A stretch of DNA of 64,000 nucleotides. Origin: Bacteroides sp. Lineage in GTDB: Bacteria; Bacteroidota; Bacteroidia; Bacteroidales; P3. The notes beneath the pieces were generated by a model that saw only the letters and a list, made by a program, of their open reading frames with translations, did not search any database and was not told where the DNA came from. The stretch covers positions 1 through 64,000 of the forward strand of contig JAMPIH010000003.1 of assembly GCA_023662825.1 (NCBI GenBank), in the 5' to 3' direction. Below are positions 46,897 through 55,611 of the stretch, in pieces. Within the stretch, counting starts at the first letter, position 1, and each line of letters begins with the position of its first letter. A program made the translations under genes and the position numbers.

Positions 46897-46933
46897 AAAA
46901 GGCGGTCAGCTCTATGAACTGACCGCCTTTTTT
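46897..46933. terminator. Bidirectional terminator between NlpC/P60 gene and tRNA-Leu genes
   Basis: AAAAGGCGGTCAG (46897-46909) pairs perfectly with CTGACCGCCTTTT (46919-46931), 13 bp, with more T residues after it. It separates the plus-strand peptidase from the minus-strand tRNAs. Confidence 0.92.
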
Positions 46934-46935
46934 AG

Positions 46936-47019
46936 TGCCCAAAACAAGACTCGAACTTGCACTCCATTGCTGGAACTAGTCCCTGAAACTAGCGCGTCTA
47001 CCAATTCCGCCATTTGGGC
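46936..47019 (-). tRNA. tRNA-Leu (anticodon CAG)
   Basis: Class II cloverleaf on the minus strand. Acceptor GCCCAAA/TTTGGGC, anticodon arm CTAGT-TTCAGGG-ACTAG with anticodon CAG, long variable arm (TTCCAGCAATGGAGT), T arm GCAAG-TTCGAGT-CTTGT. CCA is not encoded. It follows the GAG isoacceptor by 40 bases and probably shares its promoter. Confidence 0.93.
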
Positions 47020-47059
47020 ATTAAGAACCGAACTTACCGATCCTTAACTTGATGTTGGG

Positions 47060-47143
47060 TGCCCAGAACAAGACTCGAACTTGCACGTCGAAACCGACAC
47101 TACCCCCTCAAAGTAGCGCGTCTACCAATTCCGCCACCTGGGC
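47060..47143 (-). tRNA. tRNA-Leu (anticodon GAG)
   Basis: Class II cloverleaf. Acceptor GCCCAGG/TCTGGGC (one G-U), anticodon arm CTACT-TTGAGGG-GGTAG with anticodon GAG, long variable arm, T arm GCAAG-TTCGAGT-CTTGT identical to the neighbouring tRNA-Leu. CCA is not encoded. It is the first gene of a two-tRNA unit. Confidence 0.93.
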
Positions 47144-47153
47144 AACAGGGGTG

Positions 47154-47184
47154 CAAAGATACTACTTTTTCCCAAAACAGCAAA
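47154..47184 (-). promoter_or_regulatory. Promoter of the tRNA-Leu pair
   Basis: On the minus strand TTTG (plus 47181-47184) is followed after 19 bases by TATCTTTG (plus 47154-47161), a perfect consensus. Transcription would start about 4 bases before the first tRNA. Confidence 0.82.
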
Positions 47185-47219
47185 TACGTTCCCTCCGGAT
47201 TTTTCTTTAACTTTACCCC

Positions 47220-48155
47220 ATGCTTTCCGATATTCAAATTCCTCCGTTTTTGGAAAAGGGTCAGAAAGTGGCTTTGGTGTCGCCTGCCGGCTGCATCGAG
47301 CCGGCCTGTCTGGAGCGTGGGCTGAACGTGCTCACTTCCTGGGGGCTGCAGGTAGAGGTTGGCGCCAATGTGCTGAAGAACTTCGGACCGTTCGCGGGCT
47401 CCGATGCCGAACGTCTGGAAGACCTGCAGGCCGCCTTGGACAATCCCGAAATCCGCGCCGTAATCTGCACCCGCGGCGGCTACGGCTCGGTACGCCTTAT
47501 CGACCGCCTCGACTTTACCGCCTTTATGCAGCATCCAAAATGGATCGTGGGCTTCAGCGACATTACCGTGCTGCTCTCACATTTGCAGCAGAACTTGGGC
47601 GTGGCCTCCCTACATTCGTGCATGCCGCAGACCTACCCTTCTGTCGAGAGTCCCGATTACGAAGCCTCCGTGGGCTCGCTCAGGAAAGCCCTTTTCGGCG
47701 AAAGCCTCGTGCACAGGTTCCGCAACCAGTTCCTGAACCGCCCCGGCAGCGTCACCGCCCCGATTATCGGCGGCAACCTCTCCATATTATACAGCCTGCG
47801 CGGCACCCCCACCGACATCGACCCCACGGGCAAGATCCTCTTTATCGAAGACCTCGATGAGTTCGACTACCATATCGACCGCATGATGATGAACCTGGAG
47901 CGCGGCGGCTGGTTCGGGCGCATTTCCGGGCTTATCGTGGGCACGTTCACGCAGATAAAGAAAGGCGCACACCCCTATACCCGCGACGTATGGGAAATCA
48001 TCAGCAGTTACGCCGCACCCTACGGTTACCCTGTCTGCTACGGTTTCCCGGCCGGACACGTGCCTTTTAACCGCGCCCTCTACATGGGCATTCCCGCCTG
48101 TCTGGACGTAGAGAATTCGGCGCAGACAACATCGCAACTTACATTTTACGTTTAG
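47220..48155 (+). CDS. ldcA: Murein LD-carboxypeptidase (S66 family)
   Basis: A 311-residue cytoplasmic serine peptidase. The N-terminal flavodoxin-like half has KVALVSPAGCIEP, RAVICTRGGYGSVRLIDRLD and KWIVGFSDITVLL with the nucleophilic serine in GFSD. The C-terminal half has GGNLSILYSLRGT, LFIEDLDE (Glu of the triad) and GFPAGHVPFNRAL (His). LdcA removes the terminal D-Ala from cytoplasmic tetrapeptides, allowing murein recycling. It shares its operon with a transglutaminase-like gene only 2 bases downstream, and sits beside an NlpC/P60 endopeptidase. A microcin-immunity (MccF) role is an alternative, but no microcin genes are near. Confidence 0.93.
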   Translation: MLSDIQIPPFLEKGQKVALVSPAGCIEPACLERGLNVLTSWGLQVEVGANVLKNFGPFAGSDAERLEDLQAALDNPEIRAVICTRGGYGSVRLIDRLDFTAFMQHPKWIVGFSDITVLLSHLQQNLGVASLHSCMPQTYPSVESPDYEASVGSLRKALFGESLVHRFRNQFLNRPGSVTAPIIGGNLSILYSLRGTPTDIDPTGKILFIEDLDEFDYHIDRMMMNLERGGWFGRISGLIVGTFTQIKKGAHPYTRDVWEIISSYAAPYGYPVCYGFPAGHVPFNRALYMGIPACLDVENSAQTTSQLTFYV

Positions 48156-48157
48156 CC

Positions 48158-49900
48158 ATGCAAAATCGCTTTTCACCCAAGAATGAAAAGGAGCTGGAGC
48201 TGTACTCGAGCGCGTCCAGCCTTTCCGACATGGAAATCTTTATCTTTCCCGAACTGATGTACGCGCTGGTGCTGGCCAACATCATGTCGCCCGTGCTGTG
48301 GAAATGGCGCAAGGAGAAATGGTTCGAGGGAATCGAGAAGAAATCGCTCAGCTACAAGATAAACCGCATCAAGCAATATGTAATGGACCACTATGTCTTC
48401 AATCTCGACCTGGAAACATGGGGGCTCACCACCAAGGAAAAGGAACTGAAACGCTTCAGCGCCTTTATCGACCCGGCGGCGCTGGCGCAGTCGAACGCCT
48501 TGTTCGGCTACGAGGGCGACAAATACTATTATGACGTGGATATCCGCCGGCATTTCGGCCTGGACAAATACAATGCCGACATCGTTCCTTATTGGAAAAC
48601 CGAAACAGTGGAAGCCATGGACGCCTTCCGCTTCAAGGAGGGCTATGCCACGGGAGCGGGCGAATGCGTGTCGCTGTCGGCGCTCTATGTAGCCGCGCTG
48701 TTCGTGGTGGGGCGCGTTCCGCTCGACAACATCTTTATGATCGCCACCCCTTTGCATTCCCAGAACTTCATCGCCGAAAAAGACGGGTTCATCACCAACA
48801 ACCGCCGCATCGTCACCAAGAAGATGTGGTACAACGGCACCGAACTCTCGGCCAAGGCCAGGCGGAGCATGGCGAACGAGCGCATAACGATCGTGTCGCA
48901 CATCAGCGGTGTGGTGCACACATTCTATAAGGAAGCGGACATGAAGCCCGAAAGGTTCGATCATTTCAAGAAAAGCTTCTGCCATTATCTGGAGGCCGAA
49001 ATCAATTTCGAGTATTTCGCCAACTTCCTCTACAGCCGCGAATGCTATTGGAGTTGTTTCCAATACCGCCATATCCGCAACGGGCGCGAATGTTACATTT
49101 CGCTCAACTGCATCTTCAACACCCAGCGTTCGAGCAAGAACCGCTTCGACAACGAAAGCCGCGCCGCCCTGATCGAAGAGATGGACAGCCAATGTTTCTC
49201 GCTCTCGCCGATCAAAGACCGCATCCTGATCAACGAGATCGAAGACTACCTCAACGCCCATCCCAACCAAAGCTTCGAAAGCCTTACCGGTTTCTTCTCT
49301 CAGATGATGCAAGGGCAGTGCTGCGTGGACAAACAAAAGATGATTCAGGAACTGGGCGCGTTCCTCAAGATTACTCCCCGTTTGCCGGACGCCGCCCAAA
49401 AAGAGTTCACGAGCTATCCCGAACTGAACGTAACACCCGACCAAGACCGCGAACAGATTTGCGGTTACCTGCACCGGAAGGCCGGAGAAGGACACCGCCT
49501 GGCCATATTGAGCCTCTACGCGTGGCGCGACATGGACTCCACCGACTGGCAACCCTTCCTCAAGGCCGCCTTCGAGCGCAACCCCGTTTGCTGCCAGGAT
49601 GCGGAAAACCTTAGCGTGGATCAGCTTGTGGAAACCATCGGCGGATTTCCCGGCCAGTCGATCTACGAAGGGAACCGCCTGGCGCAACCCGACGAAGTGT
49701 GGAACTTCAGACGCGGCGACGGCATCGAAAAAGCCATCCTGCTGTTCAACATCCTTAAATCCCGCTATCCCGAGGCCCACGGACAACTCGATATCGAGGG
49801 CGGGGAAGCGGTGCTGAAAGTAAGGAATGCCGGCAAGACGGAAGAAGCGGTCTGGAGGTTCGCCTCCGAAAAACAAATAGGGAAGTCGCTTTCCTTATAG
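48158..49900 (+). CDS. Uncharacterised transglutaminase-like domain protein coupled to ldcA
   Basis: A 580-residue protein without signal peptide or clear membrane helix. The central region fits a transglutaminase-like cysteine-enzyme core: GAGECVSLSALYVAALF with C170 at the start of a helix, PLHSQNF with H200, and D209 in AEKDGFITNN. That is the C-H-D order of the fold. The N-terminal about 150 residues are helix-rich with many Trp and Tyr (LWKWRKEKWFEGIE). The C-terminal about 300 residues contain further helices and many cysteines. The start is 2 bases after the ldcA stop, so translation is coupled. A role in muropeptide or peptide processing is inferred from context only. Loss of activity cannot be excluded. 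Confidence 0.6.
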   Translation: MQNRFSPKNEKELELYSSASSLSDMEIFIFPELMYALVLANIMSPVLWKWRKEKWFEGIEKKSLSYKINRIKQYVMDHYVFNLDLETWGLTTKEKELKRFSAFIDPAALAQSNALFGYEGDKYYYDVDIRRHFGLDKYNADIVPYWKTETVEAMDAFRFKEGYATGAGECVSLSALYVAALFVVGRVPLDNIFMIATPLHSQNFIAEKDGFITNNRRIVTKKMWYNGTELSAKARRSMANERITIVSHISGVVHTFYKEADMKPERFDHFKKSFCHYLEAEINFEYFANFLYSRECYWSCFQYRHIRNGRECYISLNCIFNTQRSSKNRFDNESRAALIEEMDSQCFSLSPIKDRILINEIEDYLNAHPNQSFESLTGFFSQMMQGQCCVDKQKMIQELGAFLKITPRLPDAAQKEFTSYPELNVTPDQDREQICGYLHRKAGEGHRLAILSLYAWRDMDSTDWQPFLKAAFERNPVCCQDAENLSVDQLVETIGGFPGQSIYEGNRLAQPDEVWNFRRGDGIEKAILLFNILKSRYPEAHGQLDIEGGEAVLKVRNAGKTEEAVWRFASEKQIGKSLSL

Positions 49901-49910
49901 GCATTTTTAC

Positions 49911-49918
49911 TACCTTTG
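49911..49918 (+). promoter_or_regulatory. -7 element of the M13 peptidase gene
   Basis: TACCTTTG matches TAnnTTTG exactly, 53 bases upstream of the ATG at 49972. The -33 region is weak (TTTC at 49890-49893, spacing 17). Confidence 0.5.
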
Positions 49919-49971
49919 CGAGCCATTTATTCCAATGGTAGAGTACTGAAGAAACAAAACCTCATAACGAT

Positions 49972-51999
49972 ATGAAAAAACTGTGTCTGATTCCCCTTGC
50001 CGCCCTGCTGGTATGGGGAGTGTCGTGTACACCCCAAAAAGTGGCAAACATGCAATCTTTGGATTTGTCTAACTTAGACACCACGGTTAATCCCAAGCAG
50101 AACTTCTACCAGTACGCCTGCGGCGGCTGGATGGAACAGCACCCGCTTACCGGCGAATACTCGCGTTACGGCGCATTCGACAAGTTGGGCGAAGACAATC
50201 AGGAACAGATCAAGAGCCTGATCGAAACGCTGGCCGCCAACGTAAAGGGATCCAAGGGTGAGGCTTTCCAGATCGGAACGCTGTTCAACATCGCCATGGA
50301 CTCGGCCAAACGCAACGCCCAGGGCATCGAACCCATCAAGGAAGATCTGGCTGCCGTGGCCGCCCTGACCAACAAGGAAGAAGCCTTCGACCTGATGTGC
50401 CGTATGCACCTGAGCATCGCCAATCCCTTCTTTGCGTTCTACGTGGCTTCCGACCCCGGCAACAGCAAACAGAACCTGTTCCAGTTCTACCAAGCCGGAA
50501 CCGGTCTTCCCGACCGTGACTACTACCTGGAAAAAGAACACAAGGCCATTTTCGAAGCGTATCAGGCGCATGTTCAGCGTATGTTCGAACTCTGCGGTTT
50601 CTCCAAGGAAGACGCCGCCGCCAAGACGCAGAAAGTGCTCAAACTCGAAAAGGAACTGGCCAAGGCGCAATACGACCGCGTTCGGTTACGCGACCCGCAC
50701 GCCAGCTACAACAAGATGACGGTGGCCGAATTCCAGAAACTCGTTCCCGAAATCAACTGGAACGCCTATCTCAAGAACATCTCGCCCGATTTTGAAGTTA
50801 CCGAACTCTCCGCCGGTCAGATGGACTTTATGAAAGGCATGGGCAAGCTGTACGCCAACACCGACCTCGAAACGATGAAGGCCTATTTCGAATGGAACAT
50901 CATCAACTCGGCCGCCGGCGACCTGAGCGACGAACTGAACCAGGCCAACTTCGACTTCTACGGCAAGGTGATGTCGGGTCAGACCGAAATGAAACCCCGC
51001 TGGAAACGCTGCGTGAGTGCGGTCAACAGCATGCTGGGCGAAGCCGTGGGCAAGCTCTATGTAGAGAAGTACTTCCCGGCCGCCGCCAAACAGCGTATCA
51101 CCAAACTGGTGGACAACATCCGTTTCGCCATGGGCGAACGCATGGCCGCCAACACCTGGATGAGCGACGAAACCAAGGCCAAGGGTCAGGAAAAATTAGA
51201 CGCAATCCTGGTCAAGGTGGGCTATCCCGACAAATGGCGCGATTACTCGGCGCTCGAGATAAAGGACGACAGCTACTGGGACAACGTAAAGCGCTACTCC
51301 CTGTTCGAAACCCGCCACATGCTCGACAAACTGGGCAAGCCGGTGGACCGCGACGAATGGCAGATGACGCCCCAGATCGTGAACGCCTACTACAACCCCA
51401 CCACCAACGAAATCTGCTTCCCGGCCGCCATCCTGCAACCGCCCTTTTTCTATGCCAACGGCGATGACGCCATCAACTACGGCGGTATCGGCGTGGTGAT
51501 CGCCCACGAACTCTCGCACGGTTTCGACGACAAGGGCCGCCTCTTCGACAAGGAAGGCAACCTCAACGACTGGTGGCAGGAAGAAGACGCCAAGAACTTC
51601 GAAGCCCGCGCCCAACTGCTGGTTGACCACTTCAACAACATCGAGGTGTTCCCCGGCATCATGGCCAACGGTTCGCTTACCTTGGGCGAAAACATCGCCG
51701 ACAACGGCGGTCTGAACGTTTCGTTCGCCGCCCTGCAGAAAGCCCTGCAGGAAAAGCCCGAAGGCGATATCGACGGATTCACGCCCGCCCAGCGCTTCTT
51801 CCTGTCGTACGCCACCCTTTGGGCTTCCAATATCCGCGACGAAGAAATCAAGCGTCTCACGATGCTCGACGTTCACTCCCTCGGCAAGTGGCGTGTAAAC
51901 GGCACGCTGCCCCACGTGGATGCGTTCCTCGAAGCTTTCGACATCAACGAAGGCGATCCCATGTGGCTGGCTCCCGAAAAACGCGCCCACATCTGGTAG
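49972..51999 (+). CDS. pepO: M13-family (neprilysin-like) zinc metallopeptidase lipoprotein
   Basis: A 675-residue protein. The lipoprotein signal ends GVSC (C19 region, LLVWGVSCTPQK). The zinc motif HELSH is at 512-516 in VVIAHELSHGFDDKGR, and the third ligand is in GENIADNGG. The substrate-binding NAYYNPTTNEICFPAAILQPPFF stretch (split over 477-500) is typical. It degrades oligopeptides in the periplasm or at the surface. This suits the peptide-using set with the DPP7-like enzyme at 12059. It is monocistronic, with a strong terminator 18 bases downstream. Confidence 0.95.
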   Translation: MKKLCLIPLAALLVWGVSCTPQKVANMQSLDLSNLDTTVNPKQNFYQYACGGWMEQHPLTGEYSRYGAFDKLGEDNQEQIKSLIETLAANVKGSKGEAFQIGTLFNIAMDSAKRNAQGIEPIKEDLAAVAALTNKEEAFDLMCRMHLSIANPFFAFYVASDPGNSKQNLFQFYQAGTGLPDRDYYLEKEHKAIFEAYQAHVQRMFELCGFSKEDAAAKTQKVLKLEKELAKAQYDRVRLRDPHASYNKMTVAEFQKLVPEINWNAYLKNISPDFEVTELSAGQMDFMKGMGKLYANTDLETMKAYFEWNIINSAAGDLSDELNQANFDFYGKVMSGQTEMKPRWKRCVSAVNSMLGEAVGKLYVEKYFPAAAKQRITKLVDNIRFAMGERMAANTWMSDETKAKGQEKLDAILVKVGYPDKWRDYSALEIKDDSYWDNVKRYSLFETRHMLDKLGKPVDRDEWQMTPQIVNAYYNPTTNEICFPAAILQPPFFYANGDDAINYGGIGVVIAHELSHGFDDKGRLFDKEGNLNDWWQEEDAKNFEARAQLLVDHFNNIEVFPGIMANGSLTLGENIADNGGLNVSFAALQKALQEKPEGDIDGFTPAQRFFLSYATLWASNIRDEEIKRLTMLDVHSLGKWRVNGTLPHVDAFLEAFDINEGDPMWLAPEKRAHIW

Positions 52000-52017
52000 T
52001 GTTTCTCGCCCGACGGC

Positions 52018-52062
52018 AACGAAACGGGGCGGCTAAATGATTCTGTCGCCCCGTTTCGTTTT
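52018..52062 (+). terminator. Terminator of the M13 peptidase gene
   Basis: AACGAAACGGGGCG (52018-52031) pairs perfectly with CGCCCCGTTTCGTT (52047-52060), 14 bp with a 15-base loop, then TT. Confidence 0.88.
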
Positions 52063-52089
52063 ATGCCCGCTTGTATTTTCCGGATTTTA

Positions 52090-52134
52090 TTACGTACTTT
52101 GCGTTACGTAAACCACGTTACGTAATTTACGTAA
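52090..52134. repeat. Array of four TTACGTA(A) palindromes upstream of an ATPase gene
   Basis: TTACGTA occurs at 52090 (followed by C), and TTACGTAA at 52104, 52118 and 52127. The first three are 14 bp apart and the last is 9 bp from its neighbour. They fill the 45 bases just before the ATPase start codon. The array is probably a protein-binding operator, although no regulator gene lies adjacent. A degenerate -7 (TACTTTG) overlaps the first unit. Confidence 0.75.
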
Positions 52135-52149
52135 TAAAAACGAAACACA

Positions 52150-53271
52150 ATGGACGAGTTAAATCCCTTTTTAATATCAGGTTACGATAAACCGGAGCAC
52201 TTTTGCGACCGGCAGAAAGAAACCAAAAGCATCCTGAATGCACTGAAAAATGGACGGGATATCACCTTGATTTCGCCCCGAAGGATGGGAAAGACCGGCC
52301 TTATCAAGCACACGCTCTATCAGGCCAAAGCCCAGAATCCGGAAATAAAGGCGTTCTATATCGACATCTATCCCACCCAGAACCTGAACGATTTCGTACG
52401 CTTGTTCGCCGCCACCATACTGGGGGAACTGGATTCCGCCTCAAAAAAAATATGGAAACAGATCGGCAATTTCATAAAGAGTTTCCGCCCCGTATTGAAC
52501 TTCAACGAACTTACAGGCCTGCCGCAGGTATCGGTGGAAATGAAAGCCGGTGCGGAAGAAACGGGGCTCAAGGAGATTTTCGAGTATCTGAAATCTTCCG
52601 GAAAGACCTGCTATATCGCCATCGACGAGTTCCAGCAGATTGCCGAATACCCCGAAGCGGGCGTGGAAGCCCTGCTGCGCTCCTACATACAGTTTATTCC
52701 CAACGTGCATTTTATCTTTTCGGGCAGCAAGCAGCACGTGATGCACGAAATGTTCATGTCGGCCAAGAAGCCTTTCTATCAAAGCACGCAGACCCTGACA
52801 CTCGACCGCATAAACCAGAAGGTGTATTACAGTTTCGCCGCCGGTTTCTTCCCCGCCAGACGGCCGCTTCCCCAAGAGGTTTTCGACCTTATCTACCGAC
52901 GTTTCGAAGGCCACACCTGGTATATGCAGTGCATGCTGAACCGGCTGTACGGCTATTCGGGCGCCATCAACGAAAAAACGGTACGGCGGGCATTGTCTGA
53001 AATCGTGGCAGAATCCGCCTATTTCTACGAAAGCCTGCTGGCCGCCTATCCGGCCGGCATCAACCGGCTGCTCAAGGCCATTGCCGACGAAGGCTGCGTA
53101 AAGGAAATCCTGGCGGGCGAATTCATCGCAAGGCATAACCTGAAAGCCGCCAGCAGCGTAAGCACCTTGGTAAAGAAAGCCGTAAACAACGAATTAGTGT
53201 ATAGAACGCCCGAGGGCTATATCGTGTACGACCGGTTTATGGCCGAATGGCTCAAGAACCGGGTGTTCTAA
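52150..53271 (+). CDS. Orphan archaeal-type ATPase domain protein
   Basis: A 373-residue protein with a P-loop near residues 39-48 ([11 protein letters not shown]), Walker [10 protein letters not shown] near 155-163 and a sensor-like FSGSK (about 195). The C-terminal third carries a winged-helix-like region (residues about 300-373, ending [17 protein letters not shown]). This is the layout of the ATPase_2/archaeal ATPase group, common but uncharacterised in Bacteroidales. No partner nuclease or transporter is adjacent, so it is an orphan. The gene is preceded by the TTACGTAA array. Its stop codon overlaps the tdk stop codon on the opposite strand by 3 bases. Confidence 0.85.
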   Translation: MDELNPFLISGYDKPEHFCDRQKETKSILNALKNGRDITLISPRRMGKTGLIKHTLYQAKAQNPEIKAFYIDIYPTQNLNDFVRLFAATILGELDSASKKIWKQIGNFIKSFRPVLNFNELTGLPQVSVEMKAGAEETGLKEIFEYLKSSGKTCYIAIDEFQQIAEYPEAGVEALLRSYIQFIPNVHFIFSGSKQHVMHEMFMSAKKPFYQSTQTLTLDRINQKVYYSFAAGFFPARRPLPQEVFDLIYRRFEGHTWYMQCMLNRLYGYSGAINEKTVRRALSEIVAESAYFYESLLAAYPAGINRLLKAIADEGCVKEILAGEFIARHNLKAASSVSTLVKKAVNNELVYRTPEGYIVYDRFMAEWLKNRVF

Positions 53272-53852
53272 GATTCCTTTCCGGTAGCCTTGAGATAGCA
53301 GGCGCGGCAGAGGGGTTCATAGGACTCTGTCTCGCCCAACTGCACCAGATTCCTGCTGCCCGAAAAACGGTGGGAGTATTGGGCGGGATTGCCGCAATGC
53401 ACGCAGACCGCATGCACCTTGGTTACCGACTCGGCGATGGCCATCAGCGCCGGCATCGAGCCGAAAGGCTTGCCCTCGTAGTCCATGTCCAGCCCCGCCA
53501 CGATAACCCGTATCCCCTGGTTGGCCAGACGGCTGCACACATCCACGATATCGGCGTCGAAGAACTGAGCCTCGTCGATGGCCACCACCTCGGCATCGCT
53601 CAGGTGCAGCAGGATTTCGGCCGCGCTCTGCACCGGCATCGAGTCCACCGCCTTCTCATCGTGCGAAACCACCCGCACCACATCGTAGCGCGTATCGATG
53701 GCCGGCTTAAAGATCTCCACCTTCTGACGGGCGAAGCGGGCACGTTTCAGGCGGCGTATCAGTTCCTCGGTCTTGCCCGAGAACATGGAGCCGCAAATCA
53801 CCTCGATGCCGCCCGCAGGCCGATGCACCCAATCCGAACCGTCGAAATACAT
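53268..53852 (-). CDS. tdk: Thymidine kinase (type II)
   Basis: A 194-residue enzyme that phosphorylates thymidine to dTMP in the salvage pathway. The P-loop is GSMFSGKT (21-28), the Walker B/catalytic region is AIDEAQFF (D93, E94), and the lasso zinc site uses CVHCG and CRAC. Substrate-binding YEPLCRACY is present. The length matches bacterial type II kinases. The gene is convergent with the ATPase gene, with overlapping stop codons and no room for a terminator. It is divergent from the gene at 53957 by 104 bases. Confidence 0.95.
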   Translation of the reverse strand: MYFDGSDWVHRPAGGIEVICGSMFSGKTEELIRRLKRARFARQKVEIFKPAIDTRYDVVRVVSHDEKAVDSMPVQSAAEILLHLSDAEVVAIDEAQFFDADIVDVCSRLANQGIRVIVAGLDMDYEGKPFGSMPALMAIAESVTKVHAVCVHCGNPAQYSHRFSGSRNLVQLGETESYEPLCRACYLKATGKES

Positions 53853-53956
53853 GGTTTCTGTTAACTCTTTAATGTTTAAAACTAAAAAGGGGAACGCACG
53901 GAACGATTGCGAATTTACAATTAATTTGCGGATGCGGAATACTAATTTGTTTTCTC

Positions 53957-54991
53957 ATGAAGAGCAAGGAATTGCAGTTGCAGCTTATCGACAGTCTGGA
54001 CCACGTGGTGGCGCACGTGGAAGATATGGTTACCGACACGAACGCCGTGACCCGCGTTGGCATAGACACCCTTAAATCCGACATAGAACACCTGCTCCAA
54101 GTGGTGCAGGAAATAGAAAAGGCCGAATTGGAAAGCCCCGAAAGCTCGGTGCGCAAGATGAAGGATTCGGTGGAGGAACTCAAACGCAAGCTGGCCGTTT
54201 TCGAGGCTGGAGAACCCGAAGCCAGCCAAAAGCAGGAACCCGAAGAAAAACTTGCCTACGAAGCCGATGTGCTGCCCATCCGGAGCACGCACGCAAACAC
54301 CGCACCGGAAGCCGAAGCGGAACCCGAACCTATGGCCGCTGAACCGGCGCCGGCGGTTGAACCCGAACCGGCTGCCGAAGCCATTCCCGCCTTCGAACCC
54401 GTTTTTCCCGAACCCGGGGAATACAGGCCGCAGGCGCAGATTCCCGAACCCGACCTGTCCGACTTCATCGCCCGCCCCGACGACGAGCCCACCTCCTATG
54501 TAACCAACCTCACCGCCATGGCGCAGGCCCATGTCGGCGAACAGGACATGTCGCAGGTGGCGGTTTTCTCCACCGCCATGCCCGACGAAAAGGTGGTGAA
54601 GCAGGTGGAACAGCGCTCCGACATCTTCTCCAAGCTCAAGGAAACCGGACAGATGCCCATCTGCTCCGACCAGAACGCGCTCAAATCGTTGGTGGACAGG
54701 CTCAAAGGAAACAAAACCGTAAACGACGCGCACCAGCCCTCTTCCGACAACCTGCGTTCCTGCATCGGCATCAACGAAAAGTTCCTTTTCATCAACGAAC
54801 TGTTTAAGGGCAACATCAAGGAATACGGCGACATGCTGCAGTCGCTGGAAGACGCACAAGACACCCCGGCCATGAACGAAGTGGTGCGCAACCTGCAGCA
54901 GAAATACGCCTGGAACGAAAAATCGCTGGCCTACATCACCCTTTCCGACATTATCAAGAAGAAGTTCGGCTGCGCCCCCCAATGGGCGTAA
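53957..54991 (+). CDS. Bacteroidota-type unknown protein with coiled coil and acidic Pro-rich linker
   Basis: A 344-residue protein. The N-terminal coiled coil covers about 1-80 (IEHLLQVVQEIEKAELE). A long linker (about 85-180) is dominated by Pro, Glu and Ala (EAEPEPMAAEPAPAVEPEP) and is probably disordered. The conserved C-terminal domain covers about 225-344, with SCIGINEKFLFINELFKGN, YGDMLQ and KYAWNEKSLAYITLSDIIKKKF. I recall similar C-termini in proteins of unknown function from Bacteroidota, but cannot verify this here. There is no signal peptide, so it is presumably cytoplasmic. It is followed by gmk; the next possible start lies inside its last codons, suggesting cotranscription. Confidence 0.75.
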   Translation: MKSKELQLQLIDSLDHVVAHVEDMVTDTNAVTRVGIDTLKSDIEHLLQVVQEIEKAELESPESSVRKMKDSVEELKRKLAVFEAGEPEASQKQEPEEKLAYEADVLPIRSTHANTAPEAEAEPEPMAAEPAPAVEPEPAAEAIPAFEPVFPEPGEYRPQAQIPEPDLSDFIARPDDEPTSYVTNLTAMAQAHVGEQDMSQVAVFSTAMPDEKVVKQVEQRSDIFSKLKETGQMPICSDQNALKSLVDRLKGNKTVNDAHQPSSDNLRSCIGINEKFLFINELFKGNIKEYGDMLQSLEDAQDTPAMNEVVRNLQQKYAWNEKSLAYITLSDIIKKKFGCAPQWA

Positions 54992-55017
54992 GGCAAGGGT
55001 TTCATTATATTCGAGCC

Positions 55018-55596
55018 ATGGAACACAACGGCAAACTCATTATCTTCTCCGCACCCTCCGGTTCGGGCAAGACCACGATCGTACACCGGCTACTGTCGGA
55101 TTTTCCGCAATTGAAGTTCTCGGTTTCGGCCACTTCACGCGCCATGCGCCCCGGCGAACAAGACGGCAAGGACTACCACTTCCTTTCGGTGGAGGAATTC
55201 AAGCGCTACCGCGACCAAGACAAGTTCCTCGAATGGGAGGAAGTGTATGCCAACCAGTTTTACGGCACATTGATGAGCGAGGTAGAAAAGATCTGGAACG
55301 CAGGCGGGCACGTGGTGTTCGACGTGGACGTGAAAGGCGGTCTGAACATAAAGCGCAAGTTCCCCGAACGCACCCTGGCCGTTTTCGTGGCGCCGCCCTC
55401 CCTGCAGGAACTCGAGAACCGGCTGCGCAAACGGGGTACCGAAACCGAAGAAAGCCTCAAAAAACGGGTGGGCAAAGCCGAAGAGGAAATGAAATCGGCA
55501 CCCCTGTTCGACCGTATCGTGGTGAACGACGACCTGCAGCAGGCCATCGACGAGACCCGCCGCTTAGTGGAGGCATTCCTCGCCCAAGAACTCTAA
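55018..55596 (+). CDS. gmk: Guanylate kinase
   Basis: A 192-residue enzyme converting GMP and ATP to GDP and ADP. The P-loop is APSGSGKT (12-19). SATSRAMRPGEQDGKDYHF is the GMP-binding region, FLEWEEVY follows, and VDVKGGLNIK is the Walker B region. ATG at 55018 (MEHNGKL) is chosen. An ATG at 54982 would add 12 residues not usual for the family and overlap the preceding gene. It is followed by nadD after 15 bases. Confidence 0.95.
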   Translation: MEHNGKLIIFSAPSGSGKTTIVHRLLSDFPQLKFSVSATSRAMRPGEQDGKDYHFLSVEEFKRYRDQDKFLEWEEVYANQFYGTLMSEVEKIWNAGGHVVFDVDVKGGLNIKRKFPERTLAVFVAPPSLQELENRLRKRGTETEESLKKRVGKAEEEMKSAPLFDRIVVNDDLQQAIDETRRLVEAFLAQEL

Positions 55597-55611
55597 CCCA
55601 CGACGGAAAGC

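Noticed and set aside
52090-52134. Possible CRISPR-like repeat
   Set aside because: Units are 8-bp palindromes at 14- and 9-bp spacing. That is too short for CRISPR repeats and spacers, and there are no cas genes.
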